The notes: a model not told the origin generated them from the sequence alone. Positions 11,537 to 25,800 are shown, counted from the first letter of the stretch. The stretch is DNA of 64,000 bases from Amphiura filiformis (GCF_039555335.1 NC_092628.1:65675292-65739291), one strand, 5' to 3'. Made by a program: numbers and translations.

Positions 11537-12074
11537 TTTGAAAGATTTTTTCGGCAAAAGAAACACAAATACACGGTACCGACGTTCACCAATGCCCAGA
11601 TATTGATTTTCACAGGGCAAATCGCTCAAGTACTTAGTATTTTCCAGTCGCATCGGGCATTGAAAGAGAGGGATTCGTGTGGCTACTGGATTTCGAGGGG
11701 GGGGGGCCTTTAACACTACAAATGACCATACGGGTATTGGATTTCGCAGCTCTGAAAGACCCCCTATATTTGGAAGACCCTTGATTTTGATAATTTCAGC
11801 TCTAGGCTATAAGACCTCAAAATTGCCATATTTCTAGGGTTTTTTCCTCGGGTTTTTTTCAGGCGATTTTCAACCAAAAAAGAAAGGACCCTTTAAAGGA
11901 GGATTTCGTCCAGTGAAACTTGGAAATATCCGGGCAGTGCCGTGAACCCCGGCTTGGAATAGTACGACATGACAGTAGGCGCTGCGGCAATTCTGACCCG
12001 GGATTCTGCCAATTCCAAGTTTTTAACAGCGTCAAAAACCTGAACTGTCGGAATTCCAGAATTGTAAGTTGATT

Positions 12075-12125
12075 ATTCCCTGATGCAGCATGGCTAGAAA
12101 TTCTAGCCATGCTGCATCAGGGAAT
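12075..12125. repeat. Perfect 25-bp-arm palindrome
   Basis: Arms 12075-12099 and 12101-12125 are exact inverse complements with one A at the centre (left arm begins ATTCCCTGATGCAGCATGG). Confidence 0.95.
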
Positions 12126-12360
12126 AGAAATCTCGGCTAAAATTCTGGGCCGCGATCGAAGTGACACCTTGATGCAGGTACTTATACTGTATGTAACTTA
12201 AAGCCATACAATGTAGGCCTACGATCTTATATGAAATTGGTTAATTTTTTTCAATGACCTGATTTTTTTGCATATTTGTAATGTTTACACATGTCCCAAC
12301 TTGCACCTAAATGGAATCGGCCAAATTTGTTGTCTTTGTAGGTCAACAGAGTTAAAGTTC

Positions 12361-12398
12361 GACATATTATCATAATTTAAAAATTATGATAATATGTC
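12361..12398. repeat. Perfect 18-bp-arm palindrome
   Basis: Arms 12361-12378 (GACATATTATCATAATTT) and 12381-12398 are exact inverse complements with a 2-nt AA spacer. Confidence 0.95.
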
Positions 12399-13866
12399 CT
12401 CCCATAGACATGATAGAACTGCATGTTAAATGGTTAAAATAACCAGTGGGGTTTCTTTCACTTTACCTTGTTAACTTAAAATGGACAGCAATCCTTCCCG
12501 GCTTATTACTAATATTATTTCAACATTTTGAATAAAAAAATAACAATTAAAATTTGACGGAAATCGTACATTAAGGCTTTAAATGAAGTCGAGGATGAAT
12601 TTCATTTTATGATGAGCTTACGATAATCCTAGACAAATGTTATTTACTCAGGTTAAAGATGCTTATATTACTGGCGATAATAACTCTGATGAAAGTATTT
12701 TTATTGATTTAATGAGTGCCAAAGATTATGATAATTATAAAAATGGTATCTACATCATGCCGCCTTTGACATTCGTAACGGCGCTACTGGTAGACTATGC
12801 CATAGTCGAATTTTATTAAAAATATGTTATTATTAGTCATGATGAGCCCATTTCGTTGAACTCAAAATTATACTGATGTTTATTAAAATTAAAGTATTCA
12901 ATAGTAAAATGGTCATAAAGAGTTAAAAATATCAGATGATTAGTGACAATAAAAGTAATTGAATGCAACATTATCTTGCATAATTATAATGGCTCACTTT
13001 AATACTGAACAATTCTGATTTTGGAATCTACCAGTTTATTGATAGCGAACCCCGAAAATTCGACTATGGACTTTGAATTGTAAGCAGAACTTTACCCCCT
13101 GGACTTTGCTCTCTAAAAACACACTGTCAAGCATACTTGTTTATCAGTCCATGAACCACAAGTACGGCGCGCTTGATGAGAGATTAACTTTCGCGTCAAC
13201 ACAAAGCGCCGCAAATACCACAGACAGTTGTGTACGGTGTAGTTAATGGTAATGGCGCGGGCCCAGAAGATTTAAACCATAGCGAGATATGGGCGACCAA
13301 TCACAAGGCAGATCCATTTAAAGATGCATTACATCATGGCCAATTTTAGTTAGGCCAGAATTGGCCTAACTCTCCATAGAGTCCCGTGTTAAAAATCTTA
13401 ACCGCAAGGCAAAGTCAGTAGTCTACTTGGGAAGCTAACAAAGAGAGGGAGTAGCGTGACTGAAAAGATCAGATGTGAAAATCTATCAATTGTGCACACA
13501 TCAATTAAATCAGAGTTTTAAGCTTAAATACAATATCCAGAGTATGCACAATGGGCAAGTGGACTACGGAGTAGTCTATGCTACTGGTAAAGTATCATTT
13601 CTTTGTACATTATTTCATATATTGTAATATTATCTTTTATCTATCTATGTATTTTTATGTAGGCCTACTATGTGTTTTGTACTTAATACACCTGTATGTT
13701 GGGTAGCCTATATATCAATAAACATGCCATTTTTAAGGTCATTTGATTCTGATTCTGATTCTTGTGAATCTCAAACGACGAGAAAAAGCCCATGCTAATT
13801 GATTGGAGTAAAAAAAGCCCTGTGCGATGTCCCGGATGAACATGTGGCTGATGGGAAACAACAAAC

Positions 13867-16800
13867 ATGGCGACCTCCATGAAAGGGAGAAAAACTTCCG
13901 AAGCCGATAAAGATGTCACTTATTTTCATGAAATGGGACTAGATGATCGGCTTTTAAAGGTAGAATTTTATGTGTAGATTATCCATTCGTGTGTGACTAT
14001 TTTGATAATTTATTGGATCGATTTGATGAAGCTAACCAACAACAAAACAAAGTAAAATTTAAATCCCGCATTGCCATTGATCATGCATGCATGCAACCCA
14101 GCTGCAGAATTCGTCAGGCTAGTATTGAATCGATCGAGAAATCTATCAACTATCCACGACGACACGATAGTTACTGTGTGGATAGAAGATAGAGGGTGCT
14201 AGTATAACACGTTCAGTCATCATAGCGTCCGTCGTCAGTTTTGAAACGCATTATTAATACATTTATTTTTTTAGATTGTCCAATTTCAATTTAACTGCCA
14301 CTGGTCTGGTTAAACATTTATGTATTTTAGCATGTTTCGTAAATTAGCAGAAGGGTTTGCTTACTTTTAACCGGAAATACGGGCACTGGGCGCTGAATTC
14401 CGACCATTTTATGAGGCCTTTTAATTCTGCGATCTTGCTTGATTGTTTTGACGACTGACCACTTAGAAAACAGCGCCGCTCATTAAATATTTGGAAAAAT
14501 CCAGCATTGAGCAAACATCAATTGACTAGTCATTGCAAACTGATGGTGACACCTGGTTGTTCAATTTCATTGGGGTACTGTAGACTGCGGAACTCAGTCC
14601 TCAATGATAGTCAGTCACTTATCTTTTGTTCGTTATATGACTATCATTTAGGTATCCTAGGTGAATTCAAATTTGCCATCAAATTGCATCGTTTTATATA
14701 TCAAATTAAAGCCCTTGAGTAAACTAAGCCAAAACTGAAAACCTTTTTTTCATAGCACTTTCCGTAGCAAAGTTACATCTTGTCAAAGATTGACTTTCAT
14801 CAAAAAGATTCAGCTAGCAAAATTCCCCAAAACGGCATTTCGGGGTGTTTCTAGATCTTAGTCTCATGGCGATGGCAGCTTTTTTTAATGGAACTGCTAT
14901 CAAAATCCTCTAAAATTCCATGTGCGACTTGATTATCACCATAAAAATCATATATTTGGGTCAAGTGAAGTATAGAAAACATATTTATGTAGGTTTCCTT
15001 CACCCACCTATTCTCGAAAAAATTCAAATTTCTATGTAAATATGCATTGTGTTGGGGCCCGGTCTCGGCGAATTCGCTGACTAGTAAATGTGTTAACTAA
15101 GGTTTGCCTAGGTTACCTATATCATTGACCCTTGAGGACTGAGTTCTTACCATACATCTTCCGATGTGCAGTTTCAGACAATAGCTTGGGATTATCAGGG
15201 CAGAGGTTATCTTTTGAATTCTTTCATGACCACTGAAGCATAGTCAAGCCTGTCAAGGACACTCGGCGTGAATTGAAAGACCATGTCACTCGCCACAAAA
15301 GAATGTCATAGGTCATAATACACCAATTTGGTGTACTTCCGCGCCTCGGAATATGATGTTTAAGGTTTATGACTAGGGATACTGCAAAATCCAGCTTTGT
15401 AAATTCTTTATACTATAAAGAAACTGAAAATGTAATTGCTTGATCGCATCACATATCATTTTTTTTTACTAAGCTTTGTTAACAAGCTTTGTTGTGGTGC
15501 CACCTTAATTACAAATTGCATAGGATTGTTGATTTTTTATTTTAAAAATAACTAAGCTGACTTTTATCCATATACCGTACTTGAATCTTTTAGTTGTAAG
15601 CTATTCCTACCAATTTCAAATAATTATTATGAGACTTTCACCAGGATTATGTTTCTTACCAATAGGCAATAGCTCAGTTAGGATGGCAGAAACCAACATT
15701 GATCCAAGAGCAAGCCATTCCACTTGCGCTGGAGGGGAAGGATCTCTTAGCCAGAGCCAGGACAGGATCTGGAAAAACAGCAGCCTATGCCATCCCTGTT
15801 ATACAAAGAATACTCAACAGCAAACAGGTCAGTAGGCCTACAACAACTCATTTGTTATTTATGTGAGTTGTTCTATTTCCTGATCGGAGTCAGACTTTTG
15901 AAGCACTGAACAATTCTTATAAATCGGATATTGTTGTGCTTCTAATTTATTCCAGTTTACTTCCAAATGTTATAGGGGCAGTATATGACTAAAATACTAC
16001 TTTATCAATGAATTGATGACCTTGAGTGAGTAACCATTGCTAGGAAGGACATCCAATTTGAGTATCCATGCACCCACAGGTTTTGGATATACCTGAACCC
16101 TTATTCATATAACAAAACAAAGAGTCTACCTCATCAGGTTTCACCTTTTTGATGCCTGAATGAAAGCTTGTTTGAAACATGGGAAGGTACAATTTAGAAG
16201 TTATGGGAATAATTGTACCTGTAACTTATGTGATTACTGATAATTAAATGTGTTTCTTCATTATAGACTGCAAGAGAGCAGACAGTGAAAGCATTAATTT
16301 TAGTGCCTTCCAAGGAACTTTCAAAACAAGCTCATAAAAACATCAAGGTAAGCAATTAGTTTGAGTTCTCTTGAAGGTAAAGATGACTAAACAAACCACT
16401 GTCATGTATGTTATCAAATTCATCAGTTAGTCAGTTACTCTTTGGACCAGGATTTAAAGAACGCAAAATTAGTTATGTTTTGAATTACAACTTCATATTT
16501 CTTCATGCTCAGTTAATATATAACCTGCATCCAGGGTTATAGCTAGCCCAAGTTGAGTGCCGGCTAATTTTACTATCCAATTAGAGGGCTGGCTCGGGGC
16601 ACAATCTTTTTAGCGAACACAAGGGATCGGGGAATAGGCTAGGGGTATACCCAAAACAATTTTTTTGGTTTTTTACTCTTTTTATGATGAATAAAACATT
16701 TGTGGGAAATTTTTTTTTTTACTGCCGGTCGGCACCGGTCCGTGCCGGTTACCCCCGACCGGTGCCAACCGGCGTGGCTATAACCCTGCCTGCATCTTGC

Positions 16801-19800
16801 TCTGCCCTGAGTTTGCCACTTGTGTAGAATACTTATGGTGTGTTCTCGCTAGTGCCATTGTGACAAAACTTTCCAAGATTGAAAGCGTCAAATTGATTCA
16901 TCACTCATAACACATTTGACATAATGTTGGTTTCTAATTTACTGGAAACTTAAACATCTCTCTCTTTTAACTTTGACTTAAACAGGAACTCACAAGTAGC
17001 TGCTCAAGAGAGGTAAAGTGTGCTGAAGTATCAGGCCAGGTAGATCTCTCAGCACAGCGCCCTCTATTAATGGAAAAACCAGACATTGTTATAGGAACTC
17101 CAAGCCGTCTGCTGGCTCACTTACAGGCCAAGAATCTTTCCCTCAAGTAAGTTGAACTTGATCATAACTTGATTTGCAGTATGTTTAAGGTTACACACTA
17201 TTTTACACACTGTATTCGCAGTAGAAGTGATGATGTAACAGGATTACCTACCATAGCAATAGGTTAAAATTTTTGAATAATTATATCGCCCTGCACTAGA
17301 AGCAGGTTGCACTCATCAGCTGTGTATGTCTGCGATCATAGATACAATACCGCTCTTTTCAAAGATACTAATCTTACAGGTTTAAGTGATCAGAATGATA
17401 TGAATATTCTATAGAATTACGATTCTTCGGTGACATCTATGGCTCAATACAGAGGTACCGTGTGAACATATTAGTGCAGGACGATATATATTTAACAATT
17501 GTTTTAACCTATTGTTATAGCAGCTAAACCTGTTACATCATCACTTCTACAGCGAATAGGTAAGTGGAAGATTCACTTCATCATAATAAAAAACTATTAA
17601 ATTAAGATATCAAAGATGTTTTGGAGTAAAAATTGAAGTGTAATGAATGACTAATCTAAAACCAAGTAACAAAATACTTTTTGTGATCCATCAAAAAACA
17701 AACATTTTATATATAGCCTAACTACATCAAAAACAGTTCCAAACCCCTTCCATGCTTGTTTTTAGTCAAGAAATCAAACGCTAAAATTTGTGAAATTGAG
17801 GTTTGTCAGTGGTAATCTCACAAAGCACACAGTCAATAGAAAGTTTTTTTAGTACTAGGTAATCATTAGACAGTAAGTGTGTTATGCACTTCATATAGCA
17901 AATTGCAAATGGGAATCATTTTGTGAAAGCTACAGGTTATCTTGTAATGAGAGCTATGGCCCTAATTAAGGGGGTACTACACCCCTGCCCAATTTTGTGC
18001 CCATTTTTGCATTTTTCAATAAATCAATAACTACTTGCTTTGAGTTGCTGAATTTTCAGTACAGTATTTGTAGTCCTTGCCCCTATAATATACATATCTT
18101 ATTTGTCACCAATGTGCTATAGTTTTTGAGAAAAATGCAAAAATAGGCACAAAATTGGACAGGGGTGTAGTACCCCCTTAACCTATCGTTCAATATTTGT
18201 GTTACTCTGACTTACTGTTCACTCTCACAGGGACTCTATTGAGATGTTGATAATTGATGAAGCAGATCTTCTCTTCTCCTTTGGGTATGAGGATGATGTC
18301 AAGGCCCTCCTAGGTTACTTACCAAAGATCTACCAAGCATTTCTCATGTCAGCAACACTATCTGATGAAGTAAAAGCACTCAAGAAATTGGTTCTTCATA
18401 ACCCAGTAAGTTCCTTGATTTACATTGTGATCAGGGCTTTAATGGTCCATATGTATAAGTTGACATGGATACAGGTCTTATATGTCATCAAATGAGTAGT
18501 GTTCAGCCTAATGTAGTAATATAAATTCATATTGAGATTTAGAACAGACAACTTATCATCCACCAAATGCATCTGAAGGTGCTCTTGTGTATTGCAGTCT
18601 ACAACCCAACATGGAAAACCAGATTAGATGGGCCATAACAGTGGGAAGATGTGTGATATCTGTGTGATGAGCCATTGCTTGGTAGTATATCCAGTGAGCA
18701 AGGTCTTTCAAAGGGCTTTATCAGCAAAATTAGTGTGTGATTAAATTACAGATGGAATTGATTTTCAATGTTTGATGATGAAAATGATGATGAAGATGGC
18801 GACAACTATAAGGATTATGACAATAAACATCTAATGTTTTGTATTTATTGACTTATTTCAGATCACATTAAAACTGGAGGAATCTCAGCTTCCAGATACT
18901 GATCAATTAACTCAATTTCACATCAAGTGTCCTGATGATGAGAAGTTCCTACTGATCTACACACTACTAAAGCTGGGATTGATACAAGGAAACACACTTA
19001 TATTTGTAAATTCAATTGATAGGTGTTATAGGTAAGACTTAAATATATTACTAGATATAAATATATGAATTGGTACTAATCTATTGACTATGTAAAGAAC
19101 TTGATGGTTGCTACAGCATCAATTGGAAGCAGCACATCACAAACAAGAGCTGGATGGTATACTGAATACTGAAGCTTTCACAGAAGATCAAACAGTGAAG
19201 GACATGTTTTTCTATTCATACGGAAGCAAAAATGAGCTGATCCATTGTATACCAAAGCATGGAAACAGAAACCTTAGTAGACCCCTGTAATGTACATGGA
19301 TGTATTGAAACAGGACACTGGACTGGAAGTTATGGATTTGGGAATGGCCATGCTAGACAGAGTCAGTCGTCTTGCATTGATTTGATACAGCTTGTTAAAT
19401 TATATGATGGATCTGCATTTTGAGAGAAAACTATTGAAATATACTGAAAAAACCTACTTTTTTTTTTCTTTCTAAGTAAAATTAAATTGAGTACATCAGT
19501 GAGAGGGAATTGTGAAATTTGAGTTGTAGTGTACCCAGTGCTGACATTGTTTTAGATTGCCCTGATGAGAGTTGAACATTAATAATTCTATACCTTTGTT
19601 TTGTTTATCATTTCAGATTAAAGCTGTTCTTGGAACAATTTTCAATAGTATCCTGTGTATTAAACTCTGAGCTTCCAGTTAATTCTAGGTGTCACATTGT
19701 AGATCAGTTTAACAGTGGCCTTTATGATATCATCATAGCATCTGATGAGAGCATCAGTATAGCTGGCCAATCACAACATCAAAGGACTTCAAATACAAAG

Positions 19801-22800
19801 TGAGTGACCAATAATAGGGGCATGTTGACGCAGCGGTACGGGCTTTGTATAAATACCAACATTTACTTTATTTTTTTATTTATTGAGATGAATAGAATCA
19901 CAAATATCAATCCATGTACTGCTTGTAGGACCTTATTTGTCTGATTTTATTTCAATTGGAGAAAGAAAAGAAAACAATCCCTTTTAAAGGACGATAGACA
20001 GATCAATAACTTCCTTTAAAATGGCAATTTCAATATCAGTGGAAAGCCCATGATATTGTTCTTACTCACCCTGTGATAGGACTATAGTGTGTCTCGTCTC
20101 AAGTTGAGAGTAACATTTTACAATGGCAGATTCAAATAAATGCGTTTACGCTGGTGCGTCACCAGAGTACAGACAAATTGCCCTTCTACGCATGTGTATA
20201 CATCCCACTGGATTAGATATGCACATACAATTCAAATCAATAACTGTGAAATGGTGTTACTCTCAAGCTGAAATGAGATGTGACTATATAAGATGTTTTG
20301 TTTGGATTTTATGAGGCAAATTCTGTCTAAATTTGTCATATTTTTGACACTCTTGTATCAGAAGGAATTGGAATACTGACATGAAACCCACAGGTGGGGA
20401 ATGGGGGTCAAGGTTGTTAAACTAAGAAGGAGGGGTTGGGGTGAGCCTGTGGATTACAAAATGCCCATTTAACTAAGCTGAATGTCTTGATTTGTTTTAC
20501 TAGATTCAAACAGAAGAGAAGAGAAAGAAAAAGTGGTAAGGAGTATGGAGTGTCTAGGGGAATTGACTTCCAGAATGTATCCAATGTCATCAACTTTGAC
20601 TTCCCTCCAACTGTAGAGTCATATATCCATAGAGTAGGAAGGTAAGTTGATCAATCTATTAATGTCCTTGGAGGAGTAAGGGGCTCTTAGATTACATGTA
20701 GATCAATGCTATGTTGGTATAACAGGACTTGCTTATACATTCAGTTAATGTAATTTTTGCGAGAAAAACTGCCTTTTTTCAGGAAAAAATTAAGTTACTT
20801 TTGTGAGGACATCCCCGTTGTTTTAAATGAACGAAACCATCACAAACATCTAAGCCGCCGAATCGCGTTCTTAGTTCTCGCACGTGTATTACGCGAACGC
20901 ATTATCGCGCTATCATTGAGGAGCAACAAGCGTGCCGCCGTTGCGTGGCAGCGCGCCCTGACTAATATCACTATCAACTATAGTGAGATATTATACACCG
21001 GAAAACCAATCAAATTACGTAAATTCTTTACAAGACGCATCCATTGAATAAGAATTATATTTAAAGAACATGTAAGCTTAGCAAAATTTAATAATCTCTA
21101 TTACACATGTTACGATTTCATCACCAGCAGTGGTGTTGTGTTCGTTTGTTTCGTTTTGTTTTTCGATTTGCTTTGTTTTTTAGTCTTGACAAATTATAAT
21201 GAGAAAAGAAATAATATTTATCAGACAAATGTTTTTATTTTCAATATTTCGGTGGTAGTGTAGATCATAATTGATAATACTTCAAGATGAGAATAAATGA
21301 ATTATAACCCCCCCATATTCTGCAGGACTGCACGTGCAGACCACCAGGGTACAGCCTTATCATTTGTTAATGAAAAAGAGATGGATTGTCTGGCTGAAAT
21401 AGAAGACTTCTTAGTAGGAGGTGAGTAGGTCTTCATACTGTAGTGTAAACATGTCTTTGTTTCCTTATATATCTTAGCTTTTCAATAGGAGGATATAAAG
21501 GTCGTCTAGTTCTTCTGGGACTTAAAGGAAGGTGACCTGATATATTCGGAAAATCAAATTCTTTAAAACTTTCGTATAACATAAAATGTCATCCCTTTCA
21601 AGCACTCATGCAAAAAGAAAATGTTTTTTGTAAATGTGACTAATTCCTAATGAAATTACCGACATTTATACAGTGTGATATTGGTAGTCTACAGTGTTTT
21701 TATTAATGATAATCATCATGATCATGTAATATATTGATTTCAAGTGAAAGGTCCTATTTTTCTCATAAACATATTGAAATTAGAAGTTCCAACTCAGTGT
21801 ATTTTCGAAGATATCATCAAAAAACTGCCTAATTAGTCTCAAATATGGTATACCATATTTGAGACTAATTCAGCAGTTTTTTTGATGATTTCTTCGGAAA
21901 TATACCAATTTGGAACGCCAAATTTCAATATGTTTATGAGAAAAATATGAGCTTTCATCTGATACCAAAATCAGCATTTTGATGAGGTTAAGTGGGGGAT
22001 GAGATTGTCAATCTTTAATTAAAGTTACATTTTTGCTGGTGTGATGCAACATGTTTTATTTGTTTTGCCAAATCAGTGAATTCCAAAATAATGGTTCAGA
22101 GGTAATGTCACTTTACTATTAAAGCCATATCATTTGGAAAACCTTTCTACTAAAAATAATTTTCATGTATATACTTTTTACAATCTTGTTTGTGTTCTTT
22201 TACAGAGGATGGCTCATGTGTAATGAAACAGTATCAGTTTAAAATGTCAGAGATAGAAGGGTTTAGATACCGTGCCCAGGTCAGTAGTAATTTATTTAAA
22301 CAAGGTCAGTTTTTAGTTTAAAATGTTATTATAATATCTTGTCTCTATGTCTGGCTAGACACCATTTGTGACTTGCTCCCACAAAATGAGTGTTAATTGG
22401 CAAGAACCTCCTAGCTAATAACTGAGTTAATGTTCTTTGTTTGACGCGCATCTATACAAGCCAGTGGAATGTCCTTTGTGAATGTCACATTATGCATGTT
22501 GTTCTCCATTCACAGAGGTCATACTACTGGCTTGCAGAATGCCCCATACTGTCTTGTACATATGCGCATCAAATAATGAACACTATTTTAGCAGCCAGGG
22601 GGTCTCAAAACTACCGACTTGTGACTTAATGGGAGCAGGTCACAGTTTTACTTGGCAGCATAGTCATCTAAAACATGCTAATTTGGTTATTTATTTTATA
22701 TTTGTTTTCTTAGGATGCGATGAGGGCAGTTACCAGAGTAGCTGTTAGGGAAGCACGCATGAAGGAGTTAAAAGCAGAAATCTTCACCTCACAGAAACTT

Positions 22801-25800
22801 AAGTCGTATTTTGAAGATAACCCAAGAGATTTACAGCTTCTACGACATGACAAAGTCTTGCACCCAGCCAAAGTACATGCAGAAATGAAACATGTACCAG
22901 AATATTTAGGTGAGATGCTTTAGATACACTAATTCCATGACTTATATTATCAGTTGAATTCATTAACATTAAAGGGAATGGATAACTATATGTGCTAGGG
23001 GAGATGGCTGCACAGGTTTACATTATTGAATGTCTGGGGTCTGTGCTTCTGAGCTGTAAGCCCCTGAAAATTGTTAAATTGTTTATTGCAAGACTTAACA
23101 CGGAATATCTCATAGAAGCAGACAGACCGAGGAAAACGAGGGTAGGCAGATTTCTTTCATGCTTTGATGGTTGAGCAAGTGTCCCAAGTTATGCACACTG
23201 GTAACATTAAAAAATCTCACGACCCTCTGGTACGAGATACAAGACCCCCTAAAATGACCCCTGCCTCCCCCTTTCCAACAACAAAAAAGCTAGAAAATGG
23301 GTAGTTTCAAGATGATCAAATATATAGAAAACCATTCACAATGAAAAATATACTCTGCAGGTATTAAGTTGACATATTAATCTTAACGGATATGAAAGAA
23401 AAAGTAAAAAATCTTATTGGGTTGTTCCATTTTTTAGGAGGGGTGTTTTCCTATTTTTCACTTTTTGAGAAAAAGTGAAAAATGCGTTTTTTACCCACTT
23501 TTTGACGCAAAAAATAAAAACCTTCATACCTTTTAATTTTTTTTATTTTCACATGTAAACTAGTTTCATGCAAGACTAATTAAATAAAGAAATAAAAATC
23601 ATGGAGAGTATTTTAGTTTATGAGATAGAAACCCCGGAAGTGGACTACTTTTTCCATATTCTAGAATGCAGATGTTGTAGAGATATTGAGTTTAATTGGT
23701 TTTTTGAAGTCTTAATTGTGTATTTTTAATAAAAAGAAATTGTTTCTCCTTTATAATGTCTAAGATGACAATCAGATGTATTTTGAAGCCTGGGCTATTC
23801 CATTAAATACAGAGGTATTATCTTCAAGTTTGCTTATAATGGGCCAATTACATCTAAAAAGCTAGAAAATGAGTATTTTAACAATGATCAAAGATATAGA
23901 AAACCATTCACAATAAAAAATATACTCTGTAGGTATTAAGTTGATATATTACCCTTAACAGATATGAAAGAAAACGTACAAAAATCTAATTGGTTTGTTC
24001 CATTTTTAGGAGGGTGTTTTCCTATTTTTCATCTTTTGAAAAAAAAATGAAAAATGCGTTTTTACCCACTTTTTGACGCAAAAAATAAAAACCTTCATAT
24101 CTTTTAATTACTTTTATTTTCACAGGTAAACTAGTTTCATTCCAGACTAATTAAATCAAAAAGTAAAAATTATGGAGAGTATTTCAGTTCATCGGATACA
24201 GGCCCTGAAAATGGACTACTTTTTCCTAATGCTAGAATGCAGATGTTGTAATTATATTGAATTTAATTGGTAATACTTGAAGTCTTGATTTTGGTTTAAA
24301 TAAAAAATAATTTGTTTCTCCTTTATATTATCTATTATTTTGATGTGTGGGTTAAACCATTATAATATAGAGGTGTCACTCAAGAAAGTAAGCTTATAAT
24401 GGTCCAATAACATCAACAAAGGTAGAAAATTGGTATTTTCACGATGAACAAAGATATAGAAAACCCTTCTCAATCAAAAATATAATCTGCATGTGTTAAG
24501 TTAAATTGCTCCTTAGGAATATAAGAAAATGGGTAGTTTCAAGATGATCAAATATATAGAAAACCATTCACAATGAAAAATATACTCTGCAGGTATTAAG
24601 TTGACATATTAATCTTAACAGATATGAAAGAAAAAGTACAAAATCTGATTGGTTTGTTCCATTTTGGGGAGGGTGTTTTCCTACTTTTCACTTTTTGAGA
24701 AAAAGTGAATAATGTGATTTGTTACCAATATTTTGATGCAAAAATAAAAACCTCCATATATTTTTATTTTTGATTTTCACAGGTAAACTAGTTTAAGGGC
24801 TCGCGACGTTTTCACATATTTCTTTGTGGGACTTGAGAGCACATGAGCCTTCTGATATCAAATACTTTTGTGATATAATTTTTTTTTTTTCAAATACACC
24901 AAAAACATTTAGGTCTTTTTGGGAAAATATATCTTTAATTTCTATATGAAAGGTCAAAATTTTCAATTGATCGTCGGCTTTTCATCCCAGCTACATAGGC
25001 CTACACTTTAAGTATATATCGTTAGATTTATTAAGTTTACTTCGAGGAATGTTAAATATCAAATTTTAATAATTTGCCATCAAATTTGTATTATATCGTA
25101 AATTTCAAAATTTGAAGGACATTCCTCGTAATCAGAATGCAATTCGATATGTCTGATGTGCTCTCAGGTCACATACAAAATACGTGAAACGCCGCTATCC
25201 GAGCCCTTAATTCCAGACTAATTAAATAAAGAAATACAAGTCATGGATGATATTTTAATTTACGAGATACACATGCCAGAAGTGGACTACTTTTTTGAAA
25301 TGCTAGAATGCAGATGTTTTTGAAGATATGGGCTTTTAATCTTTGACATTTTTTGAGCCTTTTGATGCTTATTGTTAGAATCATCATTACCCTTTGTCAT
25401 GGATGGAATACCGTATGAGAACTTCACTGGCTTGGGGGCAATTGGTAATGCAAAGAAGTTGGCATTTCTCAGTGTTGAACGTAACTCCGCATAATATAAG
25501 CATTTTGGCTTATGGAGTTCTTGCAAGTTGTCCAGATCGTGTTTTGATTGAACTTTGGTCAGCATTTTGGTAGACTGTTTATGTATTATCCCCTCAAATG
25601 TTAAACATACGAAACAGTGAAATATGGCGAAAACCATGATAATTAAGTTTTCTACAAACACCCCAGTGACATAATGTTAATTGTATTTTTGTTGAAATCA
25701 TTACCATCTGTTGTGATAAGGAAGTAGTTTGTGTAAGAAACACATGAAGAAACACAAATTCTTCATTTGAACAATTGTTAAAAATGCACTGCATTTGGTG

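Larger units (their letters stand above)
11537..13866. promoter_or_regulatory. Shared divergent upstream region of DHX15 and DDX56
   Basis: About 2.3 kb separates the two start codons, transcribed away from each other, so promoters and 5' UTRs of both genes should lie here. No TATA box or initiator could be assigned; a CCAAT motif occurs at about 13297. The region also holds a poly-G tract (11697-11706) followed by an AAATGACCATACGGG repeat related to one near 56410, two perfect palindromes (12075-12125, 12361-12398), and opposed CCATAGTCGAATTTT motifs (~12798 and ~13054). Confidence 0.5.

Noticed and set aside
11537..11716. Upstream in-frame extension of DHX15 exon 1
   Set aside because: The conserved N-terminus MSKR starts at 11536. 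The extension is not DHX15-like and overlaps a poly-G repeat, so it is treated as 5' UTR or flank.
12637..12819. 60-codon frame between DHX15 and DDX56
   Set aside because: AT-rich, no motif, and overlaps a CCATAGTCGAATTTT inverted-repeat end; not supported as a gene.
20757..21047. 96-codon frame in DDX56 intron 8
   Set aside because: No similarity to DDX56, which continues in phase from exon 8 to exon 9 without it; a CpG-rich repeat patch explains the open frame.
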